Source of the DNA: Rhodococcus xishaensis
GTDB taxonomy: Bacteria; Actinomycetota; Actinomycetes; Mycobacteriales; Mycobacteriaceae
Assembly (NCBI RefSeq): GCF_004011825.1
Contig: NZ_RKLO01000007.1
Location: 62,001-126,000, forward strand
DNA: 64,000 bases
Direction of reading: 5' to 3'
Of the stretch, positions 38,141 to 48,406 are shown in pieces. The notes beneath the pieces are model-generated. The model was not told where the DNA came from and searched no databases. It saw only the letters and a list, made by a program, of their open reading frames with translations. The position numbers and the translations under genes were made by a program. Within the stretch, counting starts at the first letter, position 1. Each line of letters starts with the position of its first letter.

Positions 38141-38983
38141 CTAGGCGGTCGGGCCCCCGACGGTGACGCGGTACGCGTAGGTGCCCGCGATGATCGTCAC
38201 CGGAAGGGTGATCAACAATCCGACGACGAACACGATCAAACCGAGGATGTTCAGGCCGACCAGCGCGAGAGCGAGCAGCACCAGTGGTCCTAAGTTGGAG
38301 GCGATCGCGCGGACGCTGGACCCGATGGCCTTTATCGGATCTTGGTTCCGGTCGATGACGAACTGCAACGTCCACCAGGTCAGGAACGTTACGATCAGGC
38401 CCGGGATGATCAACAAGATATAGCCGATCACGGTGAGCACGCTCACGAGGAAAGCGGCCACGATGACGGGCACGACAGGGAACCGGAAGAACGAGCCGAT
38501 GGACGGCTTGTTGCCCTCCGTCTCCTGCAGCGCTCCCGAAACGAACGCGGCCTGGAACAGGTAGCCGACGACCAAGGTGATCAGAAAGCCGGCCACGCCG
38601 ACGGCAGCCGACGTATCCCCGCTGAACGCCACGTTGAGCAGGATCTGGACGACAAAAAAGATCGCGTAGATCCCGACCCAGGGTAAGACGTTGCCCCAGA
38701 CCTTGTGCCAGCCGTACTTGATCGCGTCGCCGACGCGCAGGGCGCTTCCGGGGCCCGGCTGGCCGTAGCCGGAATCGAAGGCCGGGGGAGGCGGCGGGTA
38801 GTTGCCCGGCGGCGGGGGATACGCACCCGGCGGCGGAGCGTACCCGCCTGGTGGCGGGGGATATCCACCCGGCGGGGGCGGGTAGGCGCCAGGGGGCGGA
38901 GGTGGAGTGCCCCCCGCCTGCGGCACGTCGTTACCGTTGCCGTCCTCGGGGTTCTGGTTCGGGTCTTGTCCACCAGTGGTCAT
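38141..38983 (-). CDS. proline-rich N-terminal, five- or six-helix membrane protein
   Basis: 280 residues from ATG 38983 behind GCAGGTGAGC. Residues 1-75 are a repeat of GGYPPPP/GAYPPPP units (about seven), typical of cytoplasmic tails of actinobacterial membrane proteins. A helical core follows: ALRVGDAIKYGWHKVWGNVLPWVGIYAIFFVV, FLITLVVGYLFQAAFVSGAL, IVAAFLVSVLTVIGYILLIIPGLIVTFLTWW, LGPLVLLALALVGLNILGLIVFVVGLLITLPV. It resembles the DUF-type integral proteins annotated as glycerophosphodiesterase membrane-domain-like; no function is known. Confidence 0.8.
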   Translation of the reverse strand: MTTGGQDPNQNPEDGNGNDVPQAGGTPPPPPGAYPPPPGGYPPPPGGYAPPPGAYPPPPGNYPPPPPAFDSGYGQPGPGSALRVGDAIKYGWHKVWGNVLPWVGIYAIFFVVQILLNVAFSGDTSAAVGVAGFLITLVVGYLFQAAFVSGALQETEGNKPSIGSFFRFPVVPVIVAAFLVSVLTVIGYILLIIPGLIVTFLTWWTLQFVIDRNQDPIKAIGSSVRAIASNLGPLVLLALALVGLNILGLIVFVVGLLITLPVTIIAGTYAYRVTVGGPTA

Positions 38984-39076
38984 GCTCACCTGCGTCCCGT
39001 CACGTCGATCGGCCAATATATGCGATTCAGAACACTACGCGGCGAGCGGTCGGTATGGCTTCTCCGGGGGGATGAA

Positions 39077-39991
39077 TCAGCCGTCGAAGATCCACGGACG
39101 GGTGGGAAGGATCTTGGGATCCCACCGATCGAGAAGCTGAGCGAGAGTAACGGTTTCGCCCTTGTCGGCAAGTCCCAGCGACCGGGCGAGTGCTGTCAGC
39201 ACGTCGGCGGGCGAGCGGCCCAACCGGGTTTGGTCGGCGAGCGTGACGGCGCCGTCGCGCTTGGCCAGGCGCTTGCCGTCGGTGTTCAACGCGAGTGGCA
39301 CGTGCGCGTACGTCGGCGCGGGCAGCCCCAGCAAGCTCGCGAGGTACGCCTGGCGTGGTGCCGACAAGAGCAGGTCGTCGCCGCGGACCACCTGGTCGAT
39401 GCCCTGGGCCGCGTCGTCGACGACCACCGCCAGGTTGTAGGCGGGGATCTGGTCGCCGCGGCGGAGGACCAGATCGTCGACCATTCCGGTGTAGCGACCG
39501 TGCAGTTCGTCCTCGACGGTGAACTTGTCCGTGCCCGCCCGAAGCCGTAGGGCGGGTGGACGTCCGCTCGCCCGGCGTTCGGCACGTTCGGCGTCGGTCA
39601 GGTTGCGGCAGGTACCCGGATACGCACCTTCCGGTGCGTGCGGCGCTGACGCTGCCTGTTGGATTTCCTTTCGCGTGCAGAAACATTCGTACGTGAGCCC
39701 AGCGTGCTGCAGCCGTGTGATCGCGGTGTCGTACAGCTCTAGACGGGTGGACTGGCGGACCACCTCGCCGTCCCAGTCCAGTCCGAGCGCGGCCAGGTCC
39801 GCGAGTTGGCGTTCCTCGGCCCCGCGCCGGACCCGGTCCAGGTCCTCGACGCGAACGAGGAACCGGCGTCCGGTGGAACGGGCGAACAGCCACGCGAGCA
39901 GGGCGGTCCGGAGGTTGCCTAGATGCAGATCGCCGGAGGGGCTGGGGGCGAATCGTCCCGCGCGTGTCGATGTGTCCACCGCGTTCACCAT
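39077..39991 (-). CDS. gluQ: glutamyl-Q tRNA(Asp) synthetase
   Basis: 304 residues, a GluRS catalytic core without anticodon-binding domain. HIGH-type [17 protein letters not shown], zinc site CFCTRKEIQ...YPGTCR (three Cys and Tyr), [12 protein letters not shown] in place of KMSKS. Attaches glutamate to the cyclopentene ring of queuosine in tRNA-Asp. With tgt and yhhQ within 4 kb this is a Q-use cluster. ATG at 39991. Confidence 0.9.
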   Translation of the reverse strand: MVNAVDTSTRAGRFAPSPSGDLHLGNLRTALLAWLFARSTGRRFLVRVEDLDRVRRGAEERQLADLAALGLDWDGEVVRQSTRLELYDTAITRLQHAGLTYECFCTRKEIQQAASAPHAPEGAYPGTCRNLTDAERAERRASGRPPALRLRAGTDKFTVEDELHGRYTGMVDDLVLRRGDQIPAYNLAVVVDDAAQGIDQVVRGDDLLLSAPRQAYLASLLGLPAPTYAHVPLALNTDGKRLAKRDGAVTLADQTRLGRSPADVLTALARSLGLADKGETVTLAQLLDRWDPKILPTRPWIFDG

Positions 39992-40197
39992 TGGCGCAGC
40001 CTATCGAGGCCACCGCAGAACTCGGAGCCGACAGTCTCATCCGAGTCCGTAGCCAACGGCCCTGGGAAGGCGTAGCCTGCACATTGCTGTGCCTGAGCCG
40101 GTTGTCGCCCTGCCCGTCGGCCCTTCGGCAGATCGCGACCGGTGACGTCCTCGAGGGAGCGCGTCCCGGCCATGGGGCGTGCGGTCAGGAGATCCCG

Positions 40198-41991
40198 GTG
40201 GCGACCGTCGAATCCAAACCCGTTGCCGTTCGGCCCTATCCGCCGCGATGGGCCCGCAAGGGTGAGTTCATCTATCGGGTGATCACGACCACCGACCCGA
40301 AGATGCTCGGGATCATGTACCTCATAACGTCGTTCGCCTTCTTCATGATCGGTGGCCTGCTGGCGCTGCTGATGCGCGCGGAGCTCGCCCGGCCGGGCCT
40401 GCAGTTCCTGTCGACCGAGCAGTTCAACCAGCTGTTCACTATGCACGGCACGATCATGCTCCTGCTGTACGCGACACCGATCTTGTTCGGCTTCGCGAAC
40501 TACATCCTGCCGCTGCAGATCGGTGCCCCTGACGTCGCGTTTCCCCGCCTGAACGCGTTCAGCTACTGGTCGTACCTGTTCGGTGCCATCATCGCGACAG
40601 CCGGTTTCATCACGCCCGGCGGCGCGGCCGACTTCGGGTGGACCGCCTATTCTCCGTTGACCGACGCGGTCCATTCGCCCGGCCTGGGCGCCAACCTGTG
40701 GATCCTGGGGCTCGCCCTCAGCGGCCTGGGAACGATCCTGGGCGGGGTCAACATGATTACCACCGTCATCTGTCTGCGCGCCCCGGGCATGACGATGTTC
40801 CGGATGCCGATCTTCACGTGGAACATCTTCGTCACCAGCATTCTGGTCCTGCTGGCCTTCCCGATTCTCACGGCGGCTTTGATGGGTCTGTTCGCCGACC
40901 GGATGGTGGGTGCGAACGTCTACGATCCCGGCACGGGTGGCGTCATGCTGTGGCAGCACCTGTTCTGGTTCTTCGGCCACCCCGAGGTGTACATCATCGC
41001 GCTGCCGTTCTTCGGCATCGTCACTGAGGTCTTCCCGGTCTTCTCACGCAAGCCAGTCTTCGGCTACACCGGGCTCGTGTACGCGACCATCGCGATCGCC
41101 GCCCTTTCCGTCGCGGTGTGGGCGCACCACATGTACGCCACCGGCGCGGTCCTGCTGCCGTTCTTCTCGTTCATGACGTTCCTGATCGCGGTCCCGACTG
41201 GCGTGAAGTTCTTCAACTGGATCGGCACGATGTGGAGAGGGCAACTCACGTTCGAGACCCCAATGCTGTTCGCGGTCGGCTTCCTCGTCACCTTCCTGTT
41301 CGGTGGTCTGTCTGGCGTGCTGCTGGCGAGCCCGCCGATCGACTTCCACGTCACCGACTCGTATTTCGTTGTCGCGCACTTCCACTACGTCCTGTTCGGC
41401 ACGATCGTGTTCGCGACCTACGCCGGCATCTACTTCTGGTTCCCGAAGATGACCGGGCGGTTGATGGACGAGCGCCTGGGCAGGTGGCACTTCTGGTTGA
41501 CGTTCCTTGGCTTCCACACCACGTTCCTCGTGCAGCACTGGCTCGGGGCCGAGGGCATGCCGCGCCGCTACGCCGACTACCTGCCCTCCGACGGATTCAC
41601 CACCCTCAATGAGATTTCCACGATCGGTTCGTTCATCCTGGGCGCCTCGACGCTGCCGTTCCTGTGGAATGTCTTCAAGAGCTACCGCTACGGCCAGGTC
41701 GTGACCGTCGACGACCCGTGGGGCTACGGCAACTCGCTCGAGTGGGCCACCAGTTGCCCACCGCCGCGCCACAACTTCACAGAGTTGCCCCGAATTCGTT
41801 CGGAGCGACCGGCTTTCGAGCTGCACTACCCGCACATGGTCGAACGCCTGCGGGCGGAGGCGCACGTCGGCCCCGGCAGTCCGGGACGACAGCTGACCGC
41901 GGTCATCGAGAGTAGTGACCGCGAAGCGGACAGTGACCGCAAGCCGCCGCCCGAGAATGAGCGCCACGGTAGGCAGGGTGATGACACATGA
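40198..41991 (+). CDS. ctaD: cytochrome c oxidase subunit I (aa3 type)
   Basis: 597 residues from GTG 40198 behind AGGAGATCCC. Twelve membrane helices. Heme ligands and channels: [13 protein letters not shown] (heme a His), [17 protein letters not shown] (CuB His and cross-linked Tyr), WAHHMYATG (two CuB His), [12 protein letters not shown] (heme a3 and a His). Reduces O2 with electrons from the cytochrome bcc complex. The C-terminal 50 residues are hydrophilic, as in mycolata. Subunits II, III and IV are elsewhere. A longer reading to 39964 runs over the gluQ promoter and is rejected. Confidence 0.97.
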   Translation: MATVESKPVAVRPYPPRWARKGEFIYRVITTTDPKMLGIMYLITSFAFFMIGGLLALLMRAELARPGLQFLSTEQFNQLFTMHGTIMLLLYATPILFGFANYILPLQIGAPDVAFPRLNAFSYWSYLFGAIIATAGFITPGGAADFGWTAYSPLTDAVHSPGLGANLWILGLALSGLGTILGGVNMITTVICLRAPGMTMFRMPIFTWNIFVTSILVLLAFPILTAALMGLFADRMVGANVYDPGTGGVMLWQHLFWFFGHPEVYIIALPFFGIVTEVFPVFSRKPVFGYTGLVYATIAIAALSVAVWAHHMYATGAVLLPFFSFMTFLIAVPTGVKFFNWIGTMWRGQLTFETPMLFAVGFLVTFLFGGLSGVLLASPPIDFHVTDSYFVVAHFHYVLFGTIVFATYAGIYFWFPKMTGRLMDERLGRWHFWLTFLGFHTTFLVQHWLGAEGMPRRYADYLPSDGFTTLNEISTIGSFILGASTLPFLWNVFKSYRYGQVVTVDDPWGYGNSLEWATSCPPPRHNFTELPRIRSERPAFELHYPHMVERLRAEAHVGPGSPGRQLTAVIESSDREADSDRKPPPENERHGRQGDDT

Positions 41992-42059
41992 CCTTGCCGC
42001 TACGGCGGCTGCAGGACAGATCGGATAGACGAATCGGATATCGGAACAGGAGTCCGGAC

Positions 42060-42572
42060 ATGGGAAGAATGCTCGCGATCTCGTTCACCGCGCTCGCAGC
42101 CGGCGCCGCATTGGTCGGTTGCACCAACAACGAAACTACGGAGGAAGCGCCGGCCACCATGACGGCCACGATGACGACCACGGCGCCGGCCACGGCTCCG
42201 GCCGCCGGTCCCGCGCTCTCGACGGCGCAGACGGACCTCGGTGAGGTGGTGGTCAATGTCGACGGCATGACGGTCTATGCGTTTGACATGGACACGCCCG
42301 GCACCGACGCCAGCGCGTGCGACGCCGCCTGCCAGGAAATATGGCCGCCCGTGATGAGTGACAACCCGCAACCGGAGGTCTCCGGTGTCGCGGGCACGAT
42401 CGCCACGATCCCGGGGCCGCAGGGCGGCAATCAGGTCACCGTGAACGGAATGCCGGTGTATCTGTTCTCCGGCGACGCAGGGCCCGGCTCGGTGGCGGGT
42501 CAGGGCGTCCAGGGCTTGTGGTGGGCGCTGAACCCGGCAGGGGAGAAAATCATGACCGAACCCGGCGGCTGA
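42060..42572 (+). CDS. lipoprotein with Yx(F/W/Y)xxD secreted repeats
   Basis: 170 residues, ATG at 42060 after AGGAGTCCGGAC. Lipobox LVGC with Cys at about 21, a Thr/Ala/Pro linker (ATMTATMTTTAPATAP), then two repeats of the PF03640 type: VYAFDMDTPG...CDAACQEIWPPV and VYLFSGDAGPGS...GLWWAL. Two cysteines bracket the first repeat (ACDAAC). Function unknown; location outside the membrane by its signal. Follows ctaD by 68 bp and could share its transcript. Confidence 0.85.
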   Translation: MGRMLAISFTALAAGAALVGCTNNETTEEAPATMTATMTTTAPATAPAAGPALSTAQTDLGEVVVNVDGMTVYAFDMDTPGTDASACDAACQEIWPPVMSDNPQPEVSGVAGTIATIPGPQGGNQVTVNGMPVYLFSGDAGPGSVAGQGVQGLWWALNPAGEKIMTEPGG

Positions 42573-42591
42573 GACCAGGCCGGAAACTGGA

Positions 42592-42620
42592 AAACCCCCG
42601 ATGACATGGTCACCGGGGGC
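42592..42620 (-). terminator. terminator of tRNA-Ser(GGA)
   Basis: CCCCCG (42595-42600) pairs with CGGGGG (42614-42619); on the minus strand the hairpin is followed by TTTT. It lies directly downstream of the tRNA and may also serve the oppositely oriented lipoprotein gene. Confidence 0.8.
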
Positions 42621-42626
42621 TTCCCG

Positions 42627-42714
42627 TGGCGGAGGATAGGGGATTTGAACCCCTGAGGGCGTTAACCCAACCCGCGTTCCAGGCGAGCGCCATAGGCCAC
42701 TAGGCGAATCCTCC
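42627..42714 (-). tRNA. tRNA-Ser (anticodon GGA), CCA encoded
   Basis: On the minus strand the acceptor GGAGGAT (42714-42708) pairs with ATCCTCC (42637-42631). The anticodon loop CTGGAAC carries GGA. A long variable arm and GGTTCAAATCC T-arm follow. Discriminator G (42630), then encoded CCA (42629-42627). Confidence 0.95.
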
Positions 42715-42807
42715 ACGGGGGAGCATACCGGTACCCGGGCGCCGAAAGCCAAATTGGGTGAGGAGGGGCGCATCACTGCCATTCCTGTCCATCCAGTTAC
42801 ACTCGTA

Positions 42808-42899
42808 GGTGGATCCCGCGCGGCGCGCATCCTGTGAACTCCCCCAGGGCCGGAAGGCAGCAAGGGTCAACGGGCTCTGCCGGGTGCGCGGGGTCCCCT
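42808..42899 (+). ncRNA. ffs: signal recognition particle RNA (4.5S type)
   Basis: Conserved SRP apical motif GGCCGGAAGGCAGCAAGG around 42848-42865, with the complement GGGCTCTGCCGG. Flanking GGATCCCGCGC (42811-42821) pairs with GCGCGGGGTCC (about 42886-42896), closing a hairpin of about 90 nt. Binds Ffh to target nascent membrane proteins. Exact ends are estimated. Confidence 0.92.
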
Positions 42900-42934
42900 A
42901 TCTCCTCCCGTCCCCGACCAACTCGCGTCGGTGA

Positions 42935-44242
<1,308 letters not shown>

Positions 44243-44439
44243 CCCCAAGCCCTGAACGGAACTCATGGCACGGCGTCGGGCATGCCATCTCAGGCGGTCG
44301 TCTATATCCCTGGTGTCGAGTCTTTCTGCCACGGTTGACACCCACCCCGATAGTTCTACGCTCTAAATATCCTCGTCAGAACACCCGCTTGTGCGCACCT
44401 CGAGTCGGCGGGATCGGTTCGACGACGCACGACTCAGAA

Positions 44440-46731
44440 ATGGGGCATCACGAAATGATGCGTGCACCTCGCTTCGAAGGAATCATCGGGCGGACCCTTG
44501 CCGAGTCCCAACCGTGGTATGACGAACCGCCGCACCCCAGCCCCGAGGCTCCCAATGTCGTGGTGGTGTTGCTCGATGACACCGGCTTTGCTCAGTTCGG
44601 GTGCTACGGCTCGGACATCGAAACCCCGAATATAGATACATTGGCTGAAAATGGACTGCGGTTCACCAACTTTCACGTGGCACCGGTGTGTTCACCGACG
44701 CGCGCAGCGTTGTTGACCGGCCGCTCCGAGCACGCCGTTGGCATGCGCAGCGTGGCGAACTTTCGGACGGGATTCCCGCACCAGTTGGGTCACATCACCA
44801 GCTCGGCCACCACGATCGCGGAAGTGCTGCGAGAGGAGGGTTACGCGACGTTCTGCGTCGGCAAATGGCATCTCACCCCGTCGGAGCAGTGCTCGGCAGC
44901 GGGCCCGTTCGACCATTGGCCGCTGGCACGCGGGTTCGACCGCTTCTACGGGTTCCTCGACGGCGAGACCGACCAGTTTCACCCGCAGCTGGTGTGTGAC
45001 AACCATCCGATCGATCCGCCGGGGCGGCCTGAGGACGGCTACCACCTCTCCGAAGATCTCGTCGATCAGGCCCTCAGGATGGTGACGGACTCCAAGGGCG
45101 TCCGTCCTGACCGCCCGTTCTTCCTGTATCTGCCCTTCGGAGCCACTCACTCCCCCCACCAGGCGCCGGCGAGCTACTTGTCCAAGTACCGAGGCAAGTA
45201 CGAAGAAGGCTGGGATGTGTTTCGAGAGAAGTGGTTTGAGCGACAGCTCGAGACCGGCGTGGTTAGACCTGGAACGCAGTTGGCCCCGAGAAATCCCGGT
45301 GTCGACCCGTGGGATGAGCTCGGCGAGGACCAGCGCAAGCTTGCCTGCCGGCTGCAGGAAGCGTTCGCCGCCTTCCTCGATCACACCGACGACCAGATCG
45401 GCCGCCTGGTGGAGGGCCTGCGCGACCTGGACCAGTTGGACAACACGCTGCTGCTCGTTCTCTCCGACAACGGCGCGTCTCAGGAAGGGGGACCTTTCGG
45501 GGTCCTGCACGAGATGCGATTCTTCAACAGCCTTCTCGACGGTGCCGTCGACGTGCCCAGCGACCTGATCGGCCGTATCGACGAAATCGGGGGCCCACAC
45601 AGCCACACCAACTATCCGTGGGGCTGGGCACAGTGCGGCAACACCCCATTCAAGTGGTACAAGCAGAACACCCATGAGGGGGGTGTTCACGTGCCGTTGA
45701 TCGTGCACTACCCCCGCAGGATCGCGGCCGACCAACGCGGGTCGATACGCGACCAGTTCTCGTACGTATCCGACATCGCGCCGACGATCTACGAACTCGT
45801 CGGTGTCACACCGCCGCAGACCTATCAGGGAATCGAGCAGCTCCCGGTGACGGGGCATTCGTTTGCAAGTGTCATCGACGATCCTGCCGCCCCGGCGACG
45901 AACTCGGTGCAGTTCTTTGAGCAGATGGGCAGCCGCGCCATCGTCGACGGTGAGTGGAAAGCGGTCTGTCGACACATACATGGCGACGACTTCGACACGG
46001 AGAGATGGGAGCTCTATCACCTCGCGACCGACTGGTCCGAGTGCAACGACTTGGCAAGCGATCAGCCCGAGCGGCTCGAGGAGCTCATCAAGCTCTGGTG
46101 GAGCGAGGCCGAACGAAACGGAGCGCTGCCACTGGATGACCGCACCATCGAACTGTTCGGCGTCCGCTTCCGCAACAATTCGCCGCACCCGGCCGACAGA
46201 CGCTACGTGTACCGGCCACCGATGTCGCCACTGCAAATGGGGTCGAGCGCGGCCATCGGTGGCCGCAGCTTTCACGTCACCGCCTATGTCACCCGCACCG
46301 CGGAACAAGATGGCGTCCTGTTCGCCACCGGCAACGAGAACTCAGGCATCTCGGTGTTCGTCCAATCCGGCCGGCTTGTGGTGGACTACAACGCGTTCGG
46401 CGAGCATTCGATCGTCGAGTCGGACAACATCATCCCGGCAGGGGATGCCACACTGGTCGCCCGGGTGACGCGCGGCACCGGCCGCTCCGGCACGATCAGC
46501 GTCGAGGTGAACGGGCAGGCCGCGGGCTCGGTCGACACGGCCGCGTTCATGCGGATGATCTCGTCCACCGGTTCGAGCATCGGCTACGACGACGGGTCGG
46601 CGGTCTCGGCCCGCTACCAAGCGCCGTTCGCGTTCGCCGGAAAGCTCCACGAACTCGAGATACAGCTCGCCGACGACGAAGACCCCGCCTTGCGCACAGC
46701 CGAGGCGGCTGAAGAGATGCGGCGGCAGTAA
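44440..46731 (+). CDS. arylsulfatase with C-terminal concanavalin-like domain
   Basis: 763 residues from ATG 44440 (alternatives 44455, 44458). Type I sulfatase: VVVLLDDTGFAQFG (metal Asps), APVCSPTRAALLTGR with the Cys to be converted to formylglycine, FCVGKWHLTP, LVLSDNGASQEGG. Residues 620-750 form a separate beta-rich domain (GRSFHVTAYVTRTAEQDGVLFATG...FAGKLHELEIQL) of laminin-G/concanavalin type, as in the large actinobacterial sulfatases. Cytoplasmic: no signal peptide. Hydrolyses a sulfate ester, so probably sulfur scavenging. Activation needs a formylglycine-generating enzyme, not seen here. Confidence 0.9.
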   Translation: MGHHEMMRAPRFEGIIGRTLAESQPWYDEPPHPSPEAPNVVVVLLDDTGFAQFGCYGSDIETPNIDTLAENGLRFTNFHVAPVCSPTRAALLTGRSEHAVGMRSVANFRTGFPHQLGHITSSATTIAEVLREEGYATFCVGKWHLTPSEQCSAAGPFDHWPLARGFDRFYGFLDGETDQFHPQLVCDNHPIDPPGRPEDGYHLSEDLVDQALRMVTDSKGVRPDRPFFLYLPFGATHSPHQAPASYLSKYRGKYEEGWDVFREKWFERQLETGVVRPGTQLAPRNPGVDPWDELGEDQRKLACRLQEAFAAFLDHTDDQIGRLVEGLRDLDQLDNTLLLVLSDNGASQEGGPFGVLHEMRFFNSLLDGAVDVPSDLIGRIDEIGGPHSHTNYPWGWAQCGNTPFKWYKQNTHEGGVHVPLIVHYPRRIAADQRGSIRDQFSYVSDIAPTIYELVGVTPPQTYQGIEQLPVTGHSFASVIDDPAAPATNSVQFFEQMGSRAIVDGEWKAVCRHIHGDDFDTERWELYHLATDWSECNDLASDQPERLEELIKLWWSEAERNGALPLDDRTIELFGVRFRNNSPHPADRRYVYRPPMSPLQMGSSAAIGGRSFHVTAYVTRTAEQDGVLFATGNENSGISVFVQSGRLVVDYNAFGEHSIVESDNIIPAGDATLVARVTRGTGRSGTISVEVNGQAAGSVDTAAFMRMISSTGSSIGYDDGSAVSARYQAPFAFAGKLHELEIQLADDEDPALRTAEAAEEMRRQ

Positions 46732-46832
46732 CACAGCTGGCCTGGACGGCATCACCTTCCTTCCGGCGCGACTTCGACTCCTGTCGACTAGACCGAGAGA
46801 CACTGACGTACTGCTGGTCCTAGACTGGCCGG

Positions 46833-47414
46833 ATGCCGAATCTGAACCTCACGGGTGATCCAGCGGCCGATGCACTGCTGGCCAGTGACCCGTTGGCCCT
46901 GCTGATCGGAATGTTGCTAGACCAGCAAGTGCCGATGGAGACGGCCTTCGCGGGACCGAAGAAGCTCGACGACCGTCTCGGTGGCCTCGACGTACACACC
47001 ATCGTGGAGATGAACCCGGACGACTTCATCTCGGTGTGCGCGCAGCCTCCGGCTGTGCACCGGTTCCCGAAGTCGATGGGCCAGCGCATCCAGTCCTTGT
47101 GTGCGTACATCGCCGAGCACTACGACGGCGACACCGCCGCGATCTGGACGTCGGGTGAGCCGGACGGCAAGGAGGTGCTGAAGCGCCTCAAGGCACTGCC
47201 CGGATACGGCGACCAGAAGGCGCGGATCTTCCTGGCACTCTTGGGAAAACAGATCGGCGTGCAGGTGCCCGGGTGGCGTGAGGCTGCGGGCGCCTACGGC
47301 GACGAGGGCGCCCGCCGGTCGATCGCCGACGTCGTCGACCGGCAGACGCTCCTCGAGGTGCGCGACTTCAAGCAGGCCGCCAAGGCAGCGGCGAAGGCGG
47401 CCAAGGGGAAGTAG
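46833..47414 (+). CDS. HhH-GPD-type DNA-repair family protein (TIGR03252-like)
   Basis: 193 residues, ATG at 46833. N-terminal LTGDPAADALLASDPLALLIGMLLDQQVPMETAF resembles the helical start of HhH-GPD glycosylases. The hairpin-helix is LKALPGYGDQKARIFLALLGKQIG. No Fe-S cysteines. The C-terminus ends in a Lys/Ala-rich helix (FKQAAKAAAKAAKGK). Base-excision role is inferred from family; no catalytic assay is known to me. Its last 163 bp recur at 51067 and, decayed, at 53298. Only this copy is full-length. Confidence 0.85.
   Translation: MPNLNLTGDPAADALLASDPLALLIGMLLDQQVPMETAFAGPKKLDDRLGGLDVHTIVEMNPDDFISVCAQPPAVHRFPKSMGQRIQSLCAYIAEHYDGDTAAIWTSGEPDGKEVLKRLKALPGYGDQKARIFLALLGKQIGVQVPGWREAAGAYGDEGARRSIADVVDRQTLLEVRDFKQAAKAAAKAAKGK
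47252..47414 (+). repeat. HhH-GPD 3'-end repeat, copy A (in the intact gene)
   Basis: Last 163 bp of the HhH-GPD gene. A 29-bp block (47295-47323, starting TACGGCGACGAGG) is identical in copies B and C. Downstream (left to right) lies the first accessory segment. Confidence 0.9.
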
Positions 47415-47415
47415 G

Positions 47416-47568
47416 TCAGTTCTCGGGCCGAATCCAGCCGCCGCTGTTCGGGTCCGGGATCGTGTGCACCACTTCGCCGCGCTCGAGTTCCGCGATGCTT
47501 TCCGCCAGGAATGCCTCGTTAGCAGGTGAACGCAGGAGGTACGCGGTTTCGTCCATCAGCTCGGTCAC
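47416..47568 (-). CDS. truncated YefM-like antitoxin ORF 3
   Basis: 50 residues, GTG at 47568 overlapping the stop of ORF 2 (GTGA). Reads MDETAYLLRSPANEAFLAESIAELERGEVV, the toxin-binding C-terminal module of YefM, then a tail HTIPDPNSGGWIRPEN. No DNA-binding domain. Its stop lies one base from the HhH-GPD stop on the other strand. Third member of a coupled array. Confidence 0.6.
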   Translation of the reverse strand: MTELMDETAYLLRSPANEAFLAESIAELERGEVVHTIPDPNSGGWIRPEN

Positions 47569-47690
47569 TCCTCGATCAGCTGTCGTTCGACGCCTTCACC
47601 ACGAAGCGATGCCTCGTGTGCGGACGTCAGACGGTCGGCGTTGGCCGGTGAACTCAGGAGGTACTCGGTTTCGTCCATGTGCTCGCTCAT
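47565..47690 (-). CDS. truncated YefM-like antitoxin ORF 2
   Basis: 41 residues, ATG at 47690 overlapping the stop of the full-length antitoxin (ATGA). Reads MSEHMDETEYLLSSPANADRLTSAH and ends VERQLIEE, again only the toxin-neutralising C-terminal module. In the same operon as its neighbours through stop/start overlaps. Too short for most gene callers. Confidence 0.55.
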   Translation of the reverse strand: MSEHMDETEYLLSSPANADRLTSAHEASLRGEGVERQLIEE

Positions 47691-47935
47691 TCCTCGATCA
47701 GCTCACGTTCGATGAACTCGCCCCGCTTGAACCGTTCGTACGCCTGCATCAACCTCTCAGCCATAACCGGGTTGCGGAACAGGTACGCGGTCTCTTCGAG
47801 TGAATCGAAGTGGTCCTTGGGCACCAACACTGCACTGCCCTCGTCGGTGACTATCTCGATGGGTAGGCAGTCGTCGTTGACCTGCTGGATCAGCTTCTCC
47901 AGCTTCTGCTTTGCCACGTTTGCGGTCACTGCCAT
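47687..47935 (-). CDS. YefM/Phd-family antitoxin, full length
   Basis: 82 residues from ATG 47935, behind AGGAGGGCCAACC. N-terminal DNA-binding part VTANVAKQKLEKLIQQVNDDCLPIEIVTDEGSAVLVPKDHFDSLEETAYL, C-terminal toxin-binding part FRNPVMAERLMQAYERFKRGEFIERELIEE. Autorepressor and YoeB-type toxin inhibitor by family. A YoeB/RelE partner would normally follow; instead two further C-terminal-only antitoxin ORFs follow. Confidence 0.85.
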   Translation of the reverse strand: MAVTANVAKQKLEKLIQQVNDDCLPIEIVTDEGSAVLVPKDHFDSLEETAYLFRNPVMAERLMQAYERFKRGEFIERELIEE

Positions 47936-48406
47936 GGTTGGCCCTCCTGTCGATGGGTAGCCGGATAGGTTAACACTTCCCGAAAGCACCGCGATCTCGT
48001 CATCCCGGACAGAGGCGATGGGCTGGGTCGAAGCTCAGCGATGCTGTCGGCGACGGCCAGAAAGTGGCCGAAGTCGGCTTCCTGACAGTTCATCTGTCGG
48101 AACAGACGGCGACAGCTGCTCGGGTTTTCCATCAATGGAAGCGATCGAGTGTGAGATCGACACAACAGTCTGATAGTCCGTTCTGGTTCGCGAGAGTTCC
48201 TGCGGTCTCAGCATGGTTGGTCAGATCCCGTTGGAATCAGCCAGGCGGTCGTATGTGTTAGCTGTCTCGGAGACCACCGTGCAGTTCCACTTCAGTACAG
48301 CAGACGCGAGTCTCGGAGCATCTTGGCCGGCGCAGCCGCGTCCGCAAGGCGGCGTCTGGACCTGAAGCCGCCTGTCCGAGCGCATTGTCGGGGTACCGTC
48401 CCATCC
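47936..48406. other. 471-bp gene-free stretch upstream of antitoxins and ABC genes
   Basis: Divergent region between the antitoxin array and the ABC exporter. Open frames are short or mirror the ABC gene. ADFGHFLAVADSIAEL is readable on the minus strand near 48040 and could be a small remnant, but I cannot place it. Promoters of both units must lie here. Confidence 0.4.

Noticed and set aside
38700-38900. Tandem GGCGGGGG-type repeats considered as a CRISPR or VNTR
   Set aside because: They encode the Pro-rich repeat of the membrane protein in frame; there are no spacers or cas genes.
39964-40197. Longer N-terminus for ctaD
   Set aside because: The extra 78 residues run over the divergent gluQ start and do not resemble subunit I; GTG 40198 has a good ribosome site.
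44692-46308. Minus-strand frame of 538 codons over the sulfatase
   Set aside because: Antisense shadow; no start context and no motif.
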